Both the position numbers and the translations under genes were made by a program. This document shows, one piece after another, positions 26,557 through 37,746 of a stretch of 64,000 bases of DNA. The stretch covers positions 930,001 to 994,000 of the forward strand of contig SRSI01000044.1 in assembly GCA_005656395.1 (NCBI GenBank), written 5' to 3'. The notes below the pieces were generated by a model, which did no database searches, had not been told where the DNA came from, and was given only the letters and a program-made list of their open reading frames with translations. This DNA comes from Strongyloides papillosus. Lineage: Eukaryota; Nematoda; Chromadorea; Rhabditida; Strongyloididae. Each line of letters opens with the position of its first letter. The first letter of the stretch is position 1.

Positions 26557-26826
26557 ATGATGCAAAAATTATTTTACATTGTTCTTGCTTCAATAATTTT
26601 TTTCTACATTTGTCAACCTGTTAGAAGTTTAAAGTATAACGATGATGAGATTTCATCACTCTACTCTCAACAAATTCCTGTATCTTCAGAAGATAGTTAT
26701 AAGATACCATACAAACCATACTCCTCTTACCTATTAGGTCAACGTTTTCAATATCGTCCACATGGAATTAAAAGAGTTAGTGAACATGATATCAATGCAT
26801 TATTAAGAAATACTTGGATTGGTTAA
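26557..26826 (+). CDS. small secreted peptide, neuropeptide precursor candidate
   Basis: Single exon, 89 residues. The open frame extends further upstream but a strong acceptor (TTTTTTAG, 26555) lies two bases before ATGATG, so this start is preferred. Residues 1-24 form a clear signal peptide (FYIVLASIIFFYICQPVRS). The remainder is short and polar, with one dibasic site (Lys-Arg in HGIKR-VSEHD) about 17 residues from the end; the last residue is Gly (RNTWIG). If convertase cuts at KR, a C-terminal peptide of 16 residues with a terminal Gly, hence a possible amide, would be released. I do not recognise the mature peptide and no repeats are present, so a plain secreted peptide is equally possible. 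Confidence 0.6.
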   Translation: MMQKLFYIVLASIIFFYICQPVRSLKYNDDEISSLYSQQIPVSSEDSYKIPYKPYSSYLLGQRFQYRPHGIKRVSEHDINALLRNTWIG

Positions 26827-27222
26827 AAATGGAGATCAACTAAAAAACTAATATTTATATGGTACATTTTAACTTGACAGCAGATGGCATTTGGTTATTT
26901 AAATTAGTGACTCTCCAGTCCCAATGACTTTTGAATATAAGCTTCATTATTTTTTTTAAATTTTTTATGAATATTTTTTTGTATGAGGAATAAAATATAC
27001 AACGTGCTAAAATCCTGTTTTTTTCATTTTATTATGTTTTCTTTTTTTCCCTACTAAACAAGTTAATTTGAAATATAATGCCCTAAAGTGTTGAATAAAA
27101 ATGTAATATGTTGGTTTTATTTTTCTTCTAACTGTTTGTGATAACTTATTCTGTATATAATAGTGAGACGATTTTTTTTGTATATAATGTTATATCATAT
27201 TAATAAAATATCAAAATTACTA
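26827..27222. other. intergenic spacer
   Basis: About 400 bp; AATAAA-type poly(A) signals for the upstream peptide gene occur near 26990. A TAATAG at 27163 may be the spliced-leader acceptor of the collagen gene. Confidence 0.4.
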
Positions 27223-28083
27223 ATGACCAACTATAGTATAGCCAAATCTGCAGGCCTTTCAGCTATTATAACTTCTATATTTGTCATTCTTCTTTCATTA
27301 TTCTATCTTCCATATCTTATTTCAAAAATAACTAATATTCAAAATATTCTCAGTAATGATATTGATGAATTTCGCATATTAGAGAAACAAATTTGGTCAG
27401 ATTTAATGGATGTTAAAGATGAACCTGAATTAGTTAAACAACGTCTTAAGAGACAAGCTGGACCTTCATGTCAATGTGGTACATCTAATCGTTGTCCACC
27501 AGGTCCAGGAGGACAACCAGGTGATAATGGGATGGATGGATTTCCAGGGAGACCCGGATTGCCTGGTGAACCTGGTCTTCCAGGAATTTCATCTGCTGAA
27601 CAAAATAAAGATACCTCTGGATGCCGTAAATGTCCTCCTGGCCCACCAGGACAAAATGGATATCCTGGATTACCAGGTCCACCAGGGCAGGGGGGTCCAG
27701 AAGGGAATCCAGGAAGTCCAGGCAGACCTGGCGCTGCTGGTCCTCAAGGTCCTCCTGGTGAACATGGACAAACTGGTAAGATTGGTGTTAATGGCGAAAA
27801 AGGTGTTCCAGGACAAGATGGAACTCGTGGTGGCCAAGGACCCAAAGGAGATGTAGGAATGAAGGGGGAGCCTGGTGTAAAAGGATATCCTGGTGTTGAT
27901 GGAACACCTGGACCACCAGGTTCTCCAGGTGAATCAGGTCCTCCAGGAGAGGCTGGCGTTAGCGGTGCTCCAGGATACTCTGGTCAACTTGGAATGAGTG
28001 GTCCACCTGGTGTACCAGGTGATGATGCAAAATATTGTCATTGTCCCCCAGGTGGTAGATCTAGATTATCAACATCTGGATAA
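27223..28083 (+). CDS. cuticle collagen
   Basis: Intronless frame of 286 residues from the ATG at 27223 (MTNYSIAKSAG); an ATG at 27187 would add twelve residues and cannot be excluded. The N-terminus has one hydrophobic segment (LSAIITSIFVILLSLFYLPYL), typical of nematode cuticle collagens anchored as type II precursors. A subtilisin-like cleavage site RLKR follows at about residue 77. Cysteine clusters CQC...C, GCRKC and a final YCHC flank Gly-X-Y blocks (about residues 95-115, 138-165 and a long run to about 275). The two main Gly-X-Y breaks and cysteine placement match short structural cuticle collagens secreted by the hypodermis. GC content is visibly higher than in the neighbourhood because of the Gly/Pro codons. 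The exact col orthologue cannot be told from sequence alone. Confidence 0.92.
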   Translation: MTNYSIAKSAGLSAIITSIFVILLSLFYLPYLISKITNIQNILSNDIDEFRILEKQIWSDLMDVKDEPELVKQRLKRQAGPSCQCGTSNRCPPGPGGQPGDNGMDGFPGRPGLPGEPGLPGISSAEQNKDTSGCRKCPPGPPGQNGYPGLPGPPGQGGPEGNPGSPGRPGAAGPQGPPGEHGQTGKIGVNGEKGVPGQDGTRGGQGPKGDVGMKGEPGVKGYPGVDGTPGPPGSPGESGPPGEAGVSGAPGYSGQLGMSGPPGVPGDDAKYCHCPPGGRSRLSTSG

Positions 28084-29771
28084 TTATTATAAATCAGCAT
28101 TTTATCCTATTTTTGATAGATATCATAAAAAGTGTGAAAAATAAAATTATCCTCTCAAATAGCAATCCATGTTTTTCTTTAATTATTTTTTCTTTATGAC
28201 ATCATTTCATAACAAAAAGAATAAATTACTCAATTCATTGTTATTCAGCATTAAAAAATGAATGAAAGACAGAGTGATCGTAAATTAAGATGAAGTAATA
28301 AGTTTTTCTAATTATACACAAATAAAGTTATTTTATATTATAAAAGTTACCAGAAATTTCATTAAGCTATAGTACAAAAGTATATACAAAATTTTTTAAT
28401 TATGTTTTGTTACATAAAAACTTTTTTCCGTGAAAATGTAAAATTACATTTTTTTTCAAACTTTGATGACGTTATGTTAAGCCATTAAAAAGTAAATGTC
28501 AGCTTTATAGAAATATTTTTTTAAATGGCTAAAATTTATTTATATATACACTTTCTAATAAAAAGTATATGATATTATATAGGTAAATTGTATTATAACT
28601 GCGTCGAGGATTTGTTTCACATCATTTTTAACCTTAAAACTGTCGCTTTTTTAAAAAAACACTGCTGTAAAAAAATAATTTTCTAGTTTTTTTCTAGAAA
28701 TCAATTTTCTATGAAATATGTCTAAAATTGACAAAAGAATTAATTTTGTATTCGACTTAAAGTCAAATATTAAACAGTTTTTACTGCGCAGATAAAATGC
28801 TTTTGTTATAAAGCTAAAAGTATTAAGAGTGGGAAAATCTTTATTTAATAATCTTCTACAAGATGCAGTAATAAAGAGGCTTAAGGTGAAAATAGTTCAA
28901 AATAATAAATATGATTTCTTTTTGAAAAGATTATAATGTGCGCAAAAAATGGATATTGTACGATAGCTTAATATATTCCATGGCGTAAAACTCTTCTTAA
29001 CTCTTCATAGAAATTGTATTTTATACAAGTAAATTTCTATTCGTTTTTGTATAGGAAGTATTATCTAAAAGATAAAATACTTGCTATTTCTGATGACCCA
29101 AAATAATCCATTTTAACGTTTTGAATCTCATATAACATAATATTTTTGCAAAAAAAAAACCAACAATATCTTAAAAAGTTAAAAAACAATATGTTGGTTC
29201 GAAAAATTAACATTTAAAACGTTTAAATAAAAAAAGAAAATTAATTTAATGATTTTATAAAAAAATAAATGAATGGCAAGAATAAATGTTTCAAAAAACA
29301 TTATAAAAAATGTATAAGTGTTATTGTATTATATTGGTTTTTAAGAGAGATACAATTTTTGAAACTGAATGCCATATAAAAATATTTTTTCTTGTAATAA
29401 GAAATATAACAAATTTCATGTAACATTATTTTGTTTGTTGTTATTGTTTGTTATTACCAAAAATCATTGTTAATTTTTCTCTTCATACACACAATGATTA
29501 TATTTAATTAGTAAAAATATAATATAAAAAAAGAAGCATATATATTTTTTTGTTGAAATAAAAGATTGTAGAAAATCTCTTTAAAAATTAGTTTTATGTT
29601 TGATGATTGCGACCCAAAAAACGTCACAGATGAAAGTTAACATACACACATGTATATAATATATCACTAAATTGGAAATTTCGGGTGATAAAAAATTAAT
29701 TTCATTATTGTATTAAAAGAAAGGAGAAGAAATGATGTTCCTTTAGAGATGTTATACCATTTAATAAGATT
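28084..29771. other. intergenic, convergent gene ends
   Basis: 1.7 kb between the 3' ends of the collagen (+) and CaMKII (-). No exon is supported. The section 28580-29110 is somewhat richer in CG words than its surroundings and could be old transposon sequence, but no transposase motif was recognised. Confidence 0.45.
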
Positions 29772-32700
29772 CTAATTATATGCTCCACTACGATGAACAT
29801 GAACACAAACCCATCCACGATTAGCTTTCTTCTGCCAAACTCTTGTTTCCTGTGCCTGTCTTGTATGTGCTTCTCCATTCCTACAAAAAAAATTTAAAAG
29901 GGGTATTGTTATGGTAATTAAATGAAAAACTTACTTATCCAAAAATTGAGTTAATCTTATATAAGCAATACAAGCACCTTCTTCTCCCATTAAGTGTACA
30001 TTTGGGTTAAGTAATGTTGTGTGAATTTGTTGTTTTCTAAATGTTGTAACAGTAGAAGATGTAGAATTATTTCCAGAACCATAGTTTGTATCAAAATAAA
30101 ATTTATGAAAATCCATTCCTTCAATAAGATTTCCTAATGTTTCTGGTTCAAAGCAAGTCATTGAGGAGTCGCATAATTTCCTAAAAATATATATTTTATT
30201 AATAAACATGATAGTATAGATATATAGTACTTACGAGTAAGCTTCAAAATCTTTGCAGGTAATTGCATCAAGGAGTTGTTGAGTAACTCTAACAATCTCT
30301 TGCTTCAAAACTAAAATAATTATTTATGTTAAATATTTTGTGAGGAAATTAAAAAAAATTTTTACAATTAAAATATGTTTTGATAGTATATTTAAAATAA
30401 CCAACTATCATAATAGAGGATATGTACAACTAAAGTAATCAACAAAAAATATATAATAATTTTAATTACTTCAACATAGCATAACAGCTTGCAAAAATAC
30501 CTAACATTTGATAAAAGTTTTGTGCAATAAATGGTATTTCAGAAAATGCCTAAAGTTTTGAAACAACTATATATATAAGGCCATACACTTATATTAAGTA
30601 ATTTCTTATTTAATATTAATTGTAAAATGTGTCGACGTTAAAAAGCTTAAATTATACAAAATTTAAGTTATAAATTATATATATTGACTGCGTTTTTAAA
30701 AGGAACATGCAAAAATTTGTTACAGAAAATTTTTTACTGAAAATTTTAAAGATATTAATTTTTGTTAAAAATAGATAATTACAGTATAGTGAAAAGTGCA
30801 GGAATAATATTAACCACATATAAATCATATATATAAATCATGATATTTAGCATTCCAAAAGAAAATTAATTAATTAAAAAAAATATTTAAAACATTTTTT
30901 GTACCTGAAGCATTAGATGATGGAGGAACAGGTGTCATTATAGGTCCACCAGATCTTGGGACAATAGATTGATTGGTGACACTACCTCCAACAGTTGTAG
31001 GCTGATTTTGAATGTTAGTATTTTGAATAGCACCAATAACCGATCCAATGGCGGTATATGGAAGACCTGATGATGATGTTTTACCAGCAGCTATGTTGGT
31101 ATCTACACGAACAACTGTATTCTCGTGTTTTAAAGGTCCGGCAGCACCGTTTAATGCTGTGAAAACAAGAAGATGAAGTTTTATTTTCAAGGAGATATTG
31201 ACAAAAGTAAAATTATTATGGAGGTGGCAAGGATTATGGATTTTGTTGGAAATAAAAATTATGTAAGCGTTTCAAATTATAATTTGTTTAGTAACAAAAA
31301 AAAAATAAAGAGCAATTATCATACATATGGTTTTTTTTTATTCCTTAAATTTATGTTATTGTTTCACTCATATATATGGTAACGGCAACCTAAGGGAAAA
31401 GGACACTTAAAAATTAAAACATTTTCATGAAAGTAATATTTTAGTATGTATTCATAAAATTTAAAATTCTTCTATTATATTACAAGCTGTATAAACATTA
31501 TTTTTAAATCCAACTAATAAGGAAATATTTATAATTTATAACAATAAAAAAATTGAAATAAAGCAAAGATGATATCCTCAACAATTTATAAACAAACTTT
31601 TTTATCTTTTCATTTAAATATGAGTATCTATAAATAATTATATTATAAAAGCAATTAATATCAATATGTCATTTTTGAGTAAATTATTTAACTACATCTT
31701 TAATCAAATAATAATAATGTTTTATTATTCCTTATCACAAAAAGAAAATAAAGAGCAATAAGAATAATGACAAAAAAAAGTTTGTCTTTTTAGTTTAAAA
31801 TTACATTCTATCTTACATCATATTATTATTACTACTATGAATACATACTAAAATAATAACTAAAAATTGGAGATATTGAAGAAATTATTTAAACAAATAT
31901 GGTTAAAAAAAGTGTATGGATAAAGATAAAGGTCTCAGTGATTTAACGTACTTATATTCACTAAACAAATCTTCGAAAACAGTTATCTACTCTACATTTT
32001 ATATATTTTTTACTAGCCTAAATAGCTTTTTTGATGTAAAAATATAAAAAATGTATAAAACGATCTTATGTTACTGCGTGAATATAAAATTTTTTTTGTG
32101 TTTTAAAGATGGATTAATGACATTTCATTTGATATTGGGAATATTAAAAAGTAAAATGACAAAATTTTAAGGTTAATGTTGCAGAAGTTAATCATGAAGA
32201 AGGAGAGAGAAACATAAAAATGAAGCTTAGGCTTGCTTTTTTGTATGACGTATCATTATATGAGAGGACACTAAAGTAATTATTAAGTTTGTAAAAATTA
32301 TAAAAATATTGTATTTTTTTAGTTTAGATAATAGAAAGTAAGGAGATTAAATAAATGATAGATGATTAGGAAATAACATAAAAAATAGGAAAAGTTTGTT
32401 ACTAAAATTTACCTTTATCGGTAGAATCCTGTTCGTCAATGGTTGCCTGCGAATCTGATGATTCTTTTATTGTTGATGATGGCGTATTCCCACCGTCCTT
32501 TTTGTTTAACAGATTACAGCCTACAAAAAAATAATATATTATTATATAAACGAGAAATGTTTATATATATTTTTTAATTTTATAAAATATACTGCTTTTT
32601 ATAATTATAAAATAGAAATAAAAGTTGTTATTTTAACTTCAATTAAATTATTTTTAGTTTATTTTTAATATAAATTAATACTAATTAATGAATTGATGCA

Positions 32701-35700
32701 TCCAGAATTAGAAGGCATATTAAAAGAGTGAAAATCTCACCAAATTTTAATATTGATGAAGAAGTGTTATTAGAAATGTTTTTATGTAAGTTTAAAAGTA
32801 AAATCTTGCTTTTGCTTTCGTCAACAGGTGATGATTCCTGAGGTATAATATTTACTAAACTATCACCGCCACAAATATATTTGCATTCATCATTTTTTAT
32901 CTTTTGATTTTCATAAAATGATAGTATTTTCAAATATATTCCAATATTTGCAGCATAAACAAAATGCCAAAAATTTCGAGTATATATTTAAGTGTCTTTA
33001 AAATAAATATGATTGTCTTTGACATTAAATGTAAACTTTGGTCTATTATTGGCATTGATCGCTTTTCATTTAATATACATGTATACTTTTTTTATATTTT
33101 TAAAGTAGAAAGTAGATAGTGAAGTTATTTTAGACTTCAAAAAAAATTTTTTATATAATAATACTAAAATGATATCACCATTAAATTATCTTTTTAATGA
33201 AGGTATATTTTGTTATAGGATATATTTATATACACAGGAATAGATAAAAGTTAGATTACAATGATAAATAAAAGTTACTGTGATATAATATAGTAGAAAA
33301 GCTAAACAATTTTAAAAAGTAAATGATATCTTCTTGATGTCATAGGATAAAAGTTATGTAATATATATTATATAAAATGATGATATATTATAATATTACT
33401 TTCCATTTCACTTAGAAAATCATACTTTTATCCTATGATTTGATAAGAAAGTTTAAAAGAATTATAAGATATAGTTATATAAAATATGTAAACAGTCTTA
33501 TAAGTTAAAAATCCCATGTTATTAAAAAACAGCAATTATAAAGTATAGGAATATTGAGAATTACATTTTTAATAATAATTATTTACTATAATTATTTTAT
33601 ATAAGTAAACAAATAATAAAAACTATAGCTTTTTATTATCCTTTCATCGAATATTATATAAATCATTTAAATATCCATCATTACGTAATAGATATAATTA
33701 TTATAATATTTATTATTAATTTTATAGATTAACTTAAATTTTGTTTTTAACAAATTTAAGAAGAATAGGGAAAATGTGTATATATCTTTTATTTGTACCT
33801 GATATAAGTATCTCTTCTTTTGTGTACTGAACTCTTATTATTGGAGTTATCATTTCATGCATACTATAATTTTTCTTATCTTTATATCTACAATAATAAA
33901 AAAGCACTTTTTTGATTTAAAATAAATGAAATATACTAAATTTTTCCAAACCTTTGAACATTATTAAAATTCATATTACAAGTAGATGATAATTGTGAAT
34001 TAAAAGACATCATCTGAACGTCATTTTCTTCAAAAGTCCCTTTTTCATCTCTAGAAAATCTTTGTTTAACTCTCCTATATTCATCAATTAATGATAGGTG
34101 ATCATTTAATTGTACCATCAAATTTGAATTTATCATTCTAATTACAAATATAGTATATACATGTATAGGCTTATATATAGTTATTATTTTTGGTAGATAA
34201 TTTTAGTAAAAATATTAGATAATAGTATTTTAAAGATAAGAATTATGTAATTCATATAAATAATATAAGAAGATATCAGTATATTTTAGAAATCTAGATT
34301 TTATGAATATATAATAATATGTACTTAAGTGATTATGCTAATAATATATATTTATAAATATTATATACATCTGTAAAGATAATTTATTTCAATTTTCCAT
34401 TAAATAAACAACTTTAAATAAAAAGTTAGATAACTTTTATTAATTAAAATTTATTCTTCCTTTCATTTAAAATTTATTTTATATAATGATATTTGATGAC
34501 AAAATTTTATCACAGCTATCAATTATATTTACTCTCAAAAATATATATTATATCTTTTTACAACCATTTTATTATTTTTCAAGAAACATCAAAATTGATG
34601 CTATAAAAATTTTATTTTATATTTTTTAATTTTCATTACATCCAACAATATATTTTTAATGACTTTTTTATCTATTTAAACTTACGAGAAATGTTTCTTG
34701 TTGCAATCATTGTTGTCAAAATTGCTCCCTAAAAGAATAAAGAAAAAGATTAAACATAGTTTCTTCAATTATTTTTATGCACAGATAATATTAGTAAAAA
34801 AGGAAGATTTTAAACATATTTGAATATATAACAACCTACACCATAAACATAATTACAACAATATTAATATTATTATTTTAGTTAAAAATAAATTCTCCAG
34901 AAGGCTCTTTTTTTAAACAAATATTTGTAAAAAAAGTTTTATTCAAATAATATTATGTTTTATGTAAAATAACATATTCAAAAACACTGATAAAAACGTA
35001 GACAGACCATGTTAATAAAATTTCTAAATTAACAATACTTTCAGCGAATTATTATTGATAAAAATTTAATATTTAATGGTGATATGAAAATTTAAAAAAA
35101 GCGATAGAGGATAGTAGAACAAGATTTTGTTATTTTATTATCAAAGCAGGATTATAAGCTATAAAAACAATGGTTTTAGTAAAAATAATTTCACGCATAA
35201 TGTTTACCTCTGCCAAGGACTTCTCCGTTGGCTTATTATTTTCTTGTATATTAGTTACAATAGTATTTGGTATATCTTTTGATATGGAAGAAAATATCTG
35301 ACCATTTTCATTTTCTTCACCCATAAAGATACCCTCAACTTCACCTGCTTTGTTTGTACAATATGGAGATGTACCAGAGACATTATCATTATTTATTACA
35401 TTGGATATGATTTCATTGCGATCATTTGACAAAGGTGGGGGTGGTAATACTTCTTTAGTAGAGTTTTTGGAAGTATCTTGCGCTATCGGGGAAAATGATG
35501 GGGATGAGGAGGAAGGTAAACCCGTGTTGATTGATAATGATGATGCCGTCTTCTTTGAATTATTCAATGAAGCACCCGAATTGATATCAGTAGAAGACAT
35601 TGGTAACGCATTTTTCACCACATTACTCATGCGATTTATTACAGTAACTGCAGAGATAGCTGCCTGGATTTAAAGGTGATAATAATATGAATATCAATTT

Positions 35701-37046
35701 GTTATCATAATAATGTATATATATAACAATATACTGTTTTTTTTACTTTCCCTCAATAATATAACAAAAATCTTAAGCTTTTCCTATATAAATTTAAAAA
35801 AAAATCACTTATCACAATGTAGTTTCTGCTTTGTGTAAGATTATAAAAATCAAAACTCACAACCACAGAAACAAAAAACATGCATTTTTTAATGTAAAGG
35901 GAATACATGATGATGATGATAATGATAAGGATTTGGTGCTTTAAAAAAACATTCAATAAATTTTGAAACATACCTTTAATTTTCTACGAGCATTAAATTT
36001 GCGCAAACAGTCGACAGTATCCTGTCTATGGACTAATGAAGCAACTCTATCACGATTACATATCCATGGAACTTTAAGTGCCTGATCAGCTGTTATTCTT
36101 TTCTTAGGATTAACAGTTAACATATTATCAATTAAATTTTTAGCTTCTGGTGTAACTGTATCCCATTCAGGGGAGGGATAATCATATGCACCAGCCTTAA
36201 TCTGTGCGTACAATCTATGTTGATCCTCATCCCAAAATGGAGGGTAACCAACAAGAAGAATATATAAAATAACACCACATGCCCATATATCAACAGGTTT
36301 ACCATATGGATCTTTTTTTAATACTTCTGGTGATAGGTAACCCGGTGTACCAGCAAAACCAAACCATGCTTCCTGATCGCCTTGAACTTCAATTGCTAAA
36401 CCAAAATCAGCCAATTTAACAGCTGCACCTTTTGCTTTTGAGGCAAGTAACAAATTTTCTGGTTTCAAATCACGATGAACAACATTATTATTATGGCAAT
36501 AAGCTATTGATTCTAAAATTTGTTGAATACAATGAGATGCATCAGCTTCACTGTAAAATTCTCTAGCAACAATATCTTCAAATAATTCACCTCCAGTTAC
36601 TCTAAAAAATTGAATTATTTATTATTTTCTACTATTTTGTCAATTAAACATACAAATCAAAATTAAATAATGAAAAGCTTCTTCTTGAATACTGTCATGG
36701 AGGCGAACAATATTAGGGTGCTGCAATTTGCGGCATATCCTTGCTTCTCTCTCAAGTTTTTGAAAATCTAAATAAATACAAAATGAAGAGCGTCATTATC
36801 TTTTTTTTGTTATATTACCTCTTGACGATAAACGCTTAGTGTTTATAATTTTTTGCTGCATACTCCATCAATGTACTCTTATGGATACATCGTCGTACCA
36901 CAGAAAAAGCACCTCTATAAAAGAAGATTAATATTAATGTAAGTTTTTTTATTTAAAATAAAAAAATAACAATAATTAAAAACATACTTTCCAAGTTCTT
37001 CTTTAACTTCGTAATTGTCACTAAATTTAGTACACGTATTATTCAT
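29772..37046 (-). CDS. unc-43: calcium/calmodulin-dependent protein kinase II
   Basis: Main-isoform exons in coding order: 36988-37046, 36819-36914, 36654-36767, 35974-36601, 34686-34728, 32413-32520, 30905-31156, 30235-30310, 29935-30180, 29772-29880; about 576 residues. Kinase motifs: the catalytic Lys in [27 protein letters not shown], and the autophosphorylation segment HRQDTVDC (Thr about 285). Calmodulin-binding part: FNARRKLK then [12 protein letters not shown]. The C-terminal association domain ([36 protein letters not shown]-like QETRVW) assembles the holoenzyme. Two one-base homopolymer defects interrupt the frame: an extra base in the T run 36849-36854 and a missing one in the A run 36659-36662; with both allowed for, all intron phases fit and the conserved reading is restored. 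Alternative exons are listed separately. The gene acts in neurons and muscle in C. elegans. Confidence 0.92.
30905..31156 (-). other. unc-43: CaMKII linker exon, Ser/Thr/Gly-rich
   Basis: An exon of 252 bp between the short LLNKKDG linker exon and the association domain. It encodes a low-complexity linker ([42 protein letters not shown]) with no domain. Acceptor TTTTCACAG and donor CAG|GTAC are good and the phases (2 bases in, 1 base out) match both neighbours. In other animals the CaMKII linker is the main site of alternative splicing, so this exon may be optional only together with another of the same phase. Confidence 0.75.
33799..34137 (-). other. unc-43: two internal first exons of a kinase-less CaMKII isoform (candidate)
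   Basis: Exon A, 33952-34137, starts one base behind an acceptor (TTTGTAATTAG) with an immediate ATG and has 61 codons plus two bases. Exon B, 33799-33887, has a good acceptor (ATTATTGTAG) and donor (CAG|GTACAAAT); it reads [17 protein letters not shown] and on to YTKEEILIS and ends in phase 1. A to B is in frame; B to the linker exon 32413-32520 is also in frame. By contrast, joining exon A or B to any upstream kinase exon gives a stop at once. So these exons fit only an independent start that leads into linker and association domain, about 354 residues in all. This resembles vertebrate alpha-KAP. Transcript support is lacking. The donor of exon A (GTTTGG) is weaker than usual. Confidence 0.55.
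35208..35663 (-). other. unc-43: alternative or cassette CaMKII exon after the kinase domain
   Basis: A 456 bp exon (152 codons) in phase 0 at both ends, with acceptor AAATCCAG and donor GAG|GTAAAC. Directly after FNARRKLK it would give [18 protein letters not shown] in place of the usual GAILTTM segment, followed by a Ser/Pro/Asn-rich stretch with VLPPPPLS. Because it is phase 0-0 it can be skipped, used as a cassette before the GAILTTM exon, or spliced to another phase-0 exon downstream. The first 18 residues are amphipathic and could form a variant calmodulin-binding/autoinhibitory helix. That it is coding is well supported by its length in such AT-rich DNA. Confidence 0.75.
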
Positions 37047-37483
37047 TGTAAACTAAAATCTTCTGCCACCTTTAGACAGACAGTATATTTTTTAAATATT
37101 ATGTAGAAAAAGAAAACTTTTTTTTGTAAATATTTTTGTTTGAAAAAATAACTTTGTAGGAACAATATATAAATATATGTCTCAGTTTATTGAATCTAAA
37201 ATTATTACAATTTAAAAGATTGTCTATATATACATATATAAATAGTAAGTATTTTAAAAATAATATACAGATATAATAAAACAAATATATAAATGTTCTT
37301 TAAAATATTAATTACATATAATAAAAAACACACTGTGTATATGTTACAAAAAGTTAGGAAACAGATGAAAGGTTGAATAAAATTAAAACTTAACTTCTTT
37401 GCCTACCACAATATTTATCAACAACCTAACTAACAAACAGAAGAAAATTCAATTTTTGTATGTATATGTTTGTGGTTATTCGT

Positions 37484-37746
37484 CTATCTATCTCTCTCTC
37501 ACTCTCATTTTTCACCTCTCTCTCTTTCTATATCACTCTCGTACTTTTATATGCTTATCTCTTAGCTTTTTATTCTTATCACTATTTAACTATTTTCTAT
37601 TATTATTTAAGAACAGTTCGATATAAAATATATGTAGCTATAGGGGGGTGATGGCAGAAAAATGATATAAAGAAAAAATAATAGACAGCCGGACACTAAT
37701 ATACAACTATTCCTCTCTCTCTCTTTCTCCTTATCTCCCTCTCTTT
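37484..37746. promoter_or_regulatory. CT/GAGA-rich tracts upstream of CaMKII
   Basis: Two pyrimidine-rich clusters on the plus strand, 37484-37546 (CTATCTATCTCTCTCTCACT and related) and 37711-37746 (CCTCTCTCTCTCTTTCTCC), lie 440-700 bp upstream of the CaMKII start. On the coding strand they read GAGAGAG. GAGA-type tracts are common near animal promoters; a promoter role here is inference from position only. Confidence 0.4.

Noticed and set aside
27476..27856. Plus- and minus-strand frames over the collagen repeats
   Set aside because: Shadow frames caused by the Gly-X-Y codon pattern of the real collagen frame.
33799..33850. YTKEEIL as an eIF4E-binding motif, suggesting a nested 4E-T gene
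   Set aside because: The key Leu position is Ile, no other 4E-T feature follows, and the exon phase fits the CaMKII linker.
33799..34137. These exons as ordinary cassettes within the full-length kinase
   Set aside because: Joining them to the kinase exons of phase 0 or 1 gives an immediate stop; only an independent start works.
35350..35673. 107-codon plus-strand frame opposite CaMKII
   Set aside because: Antisense shadow of the alternative CaMKII exon, whose own splice sites and phase fit.
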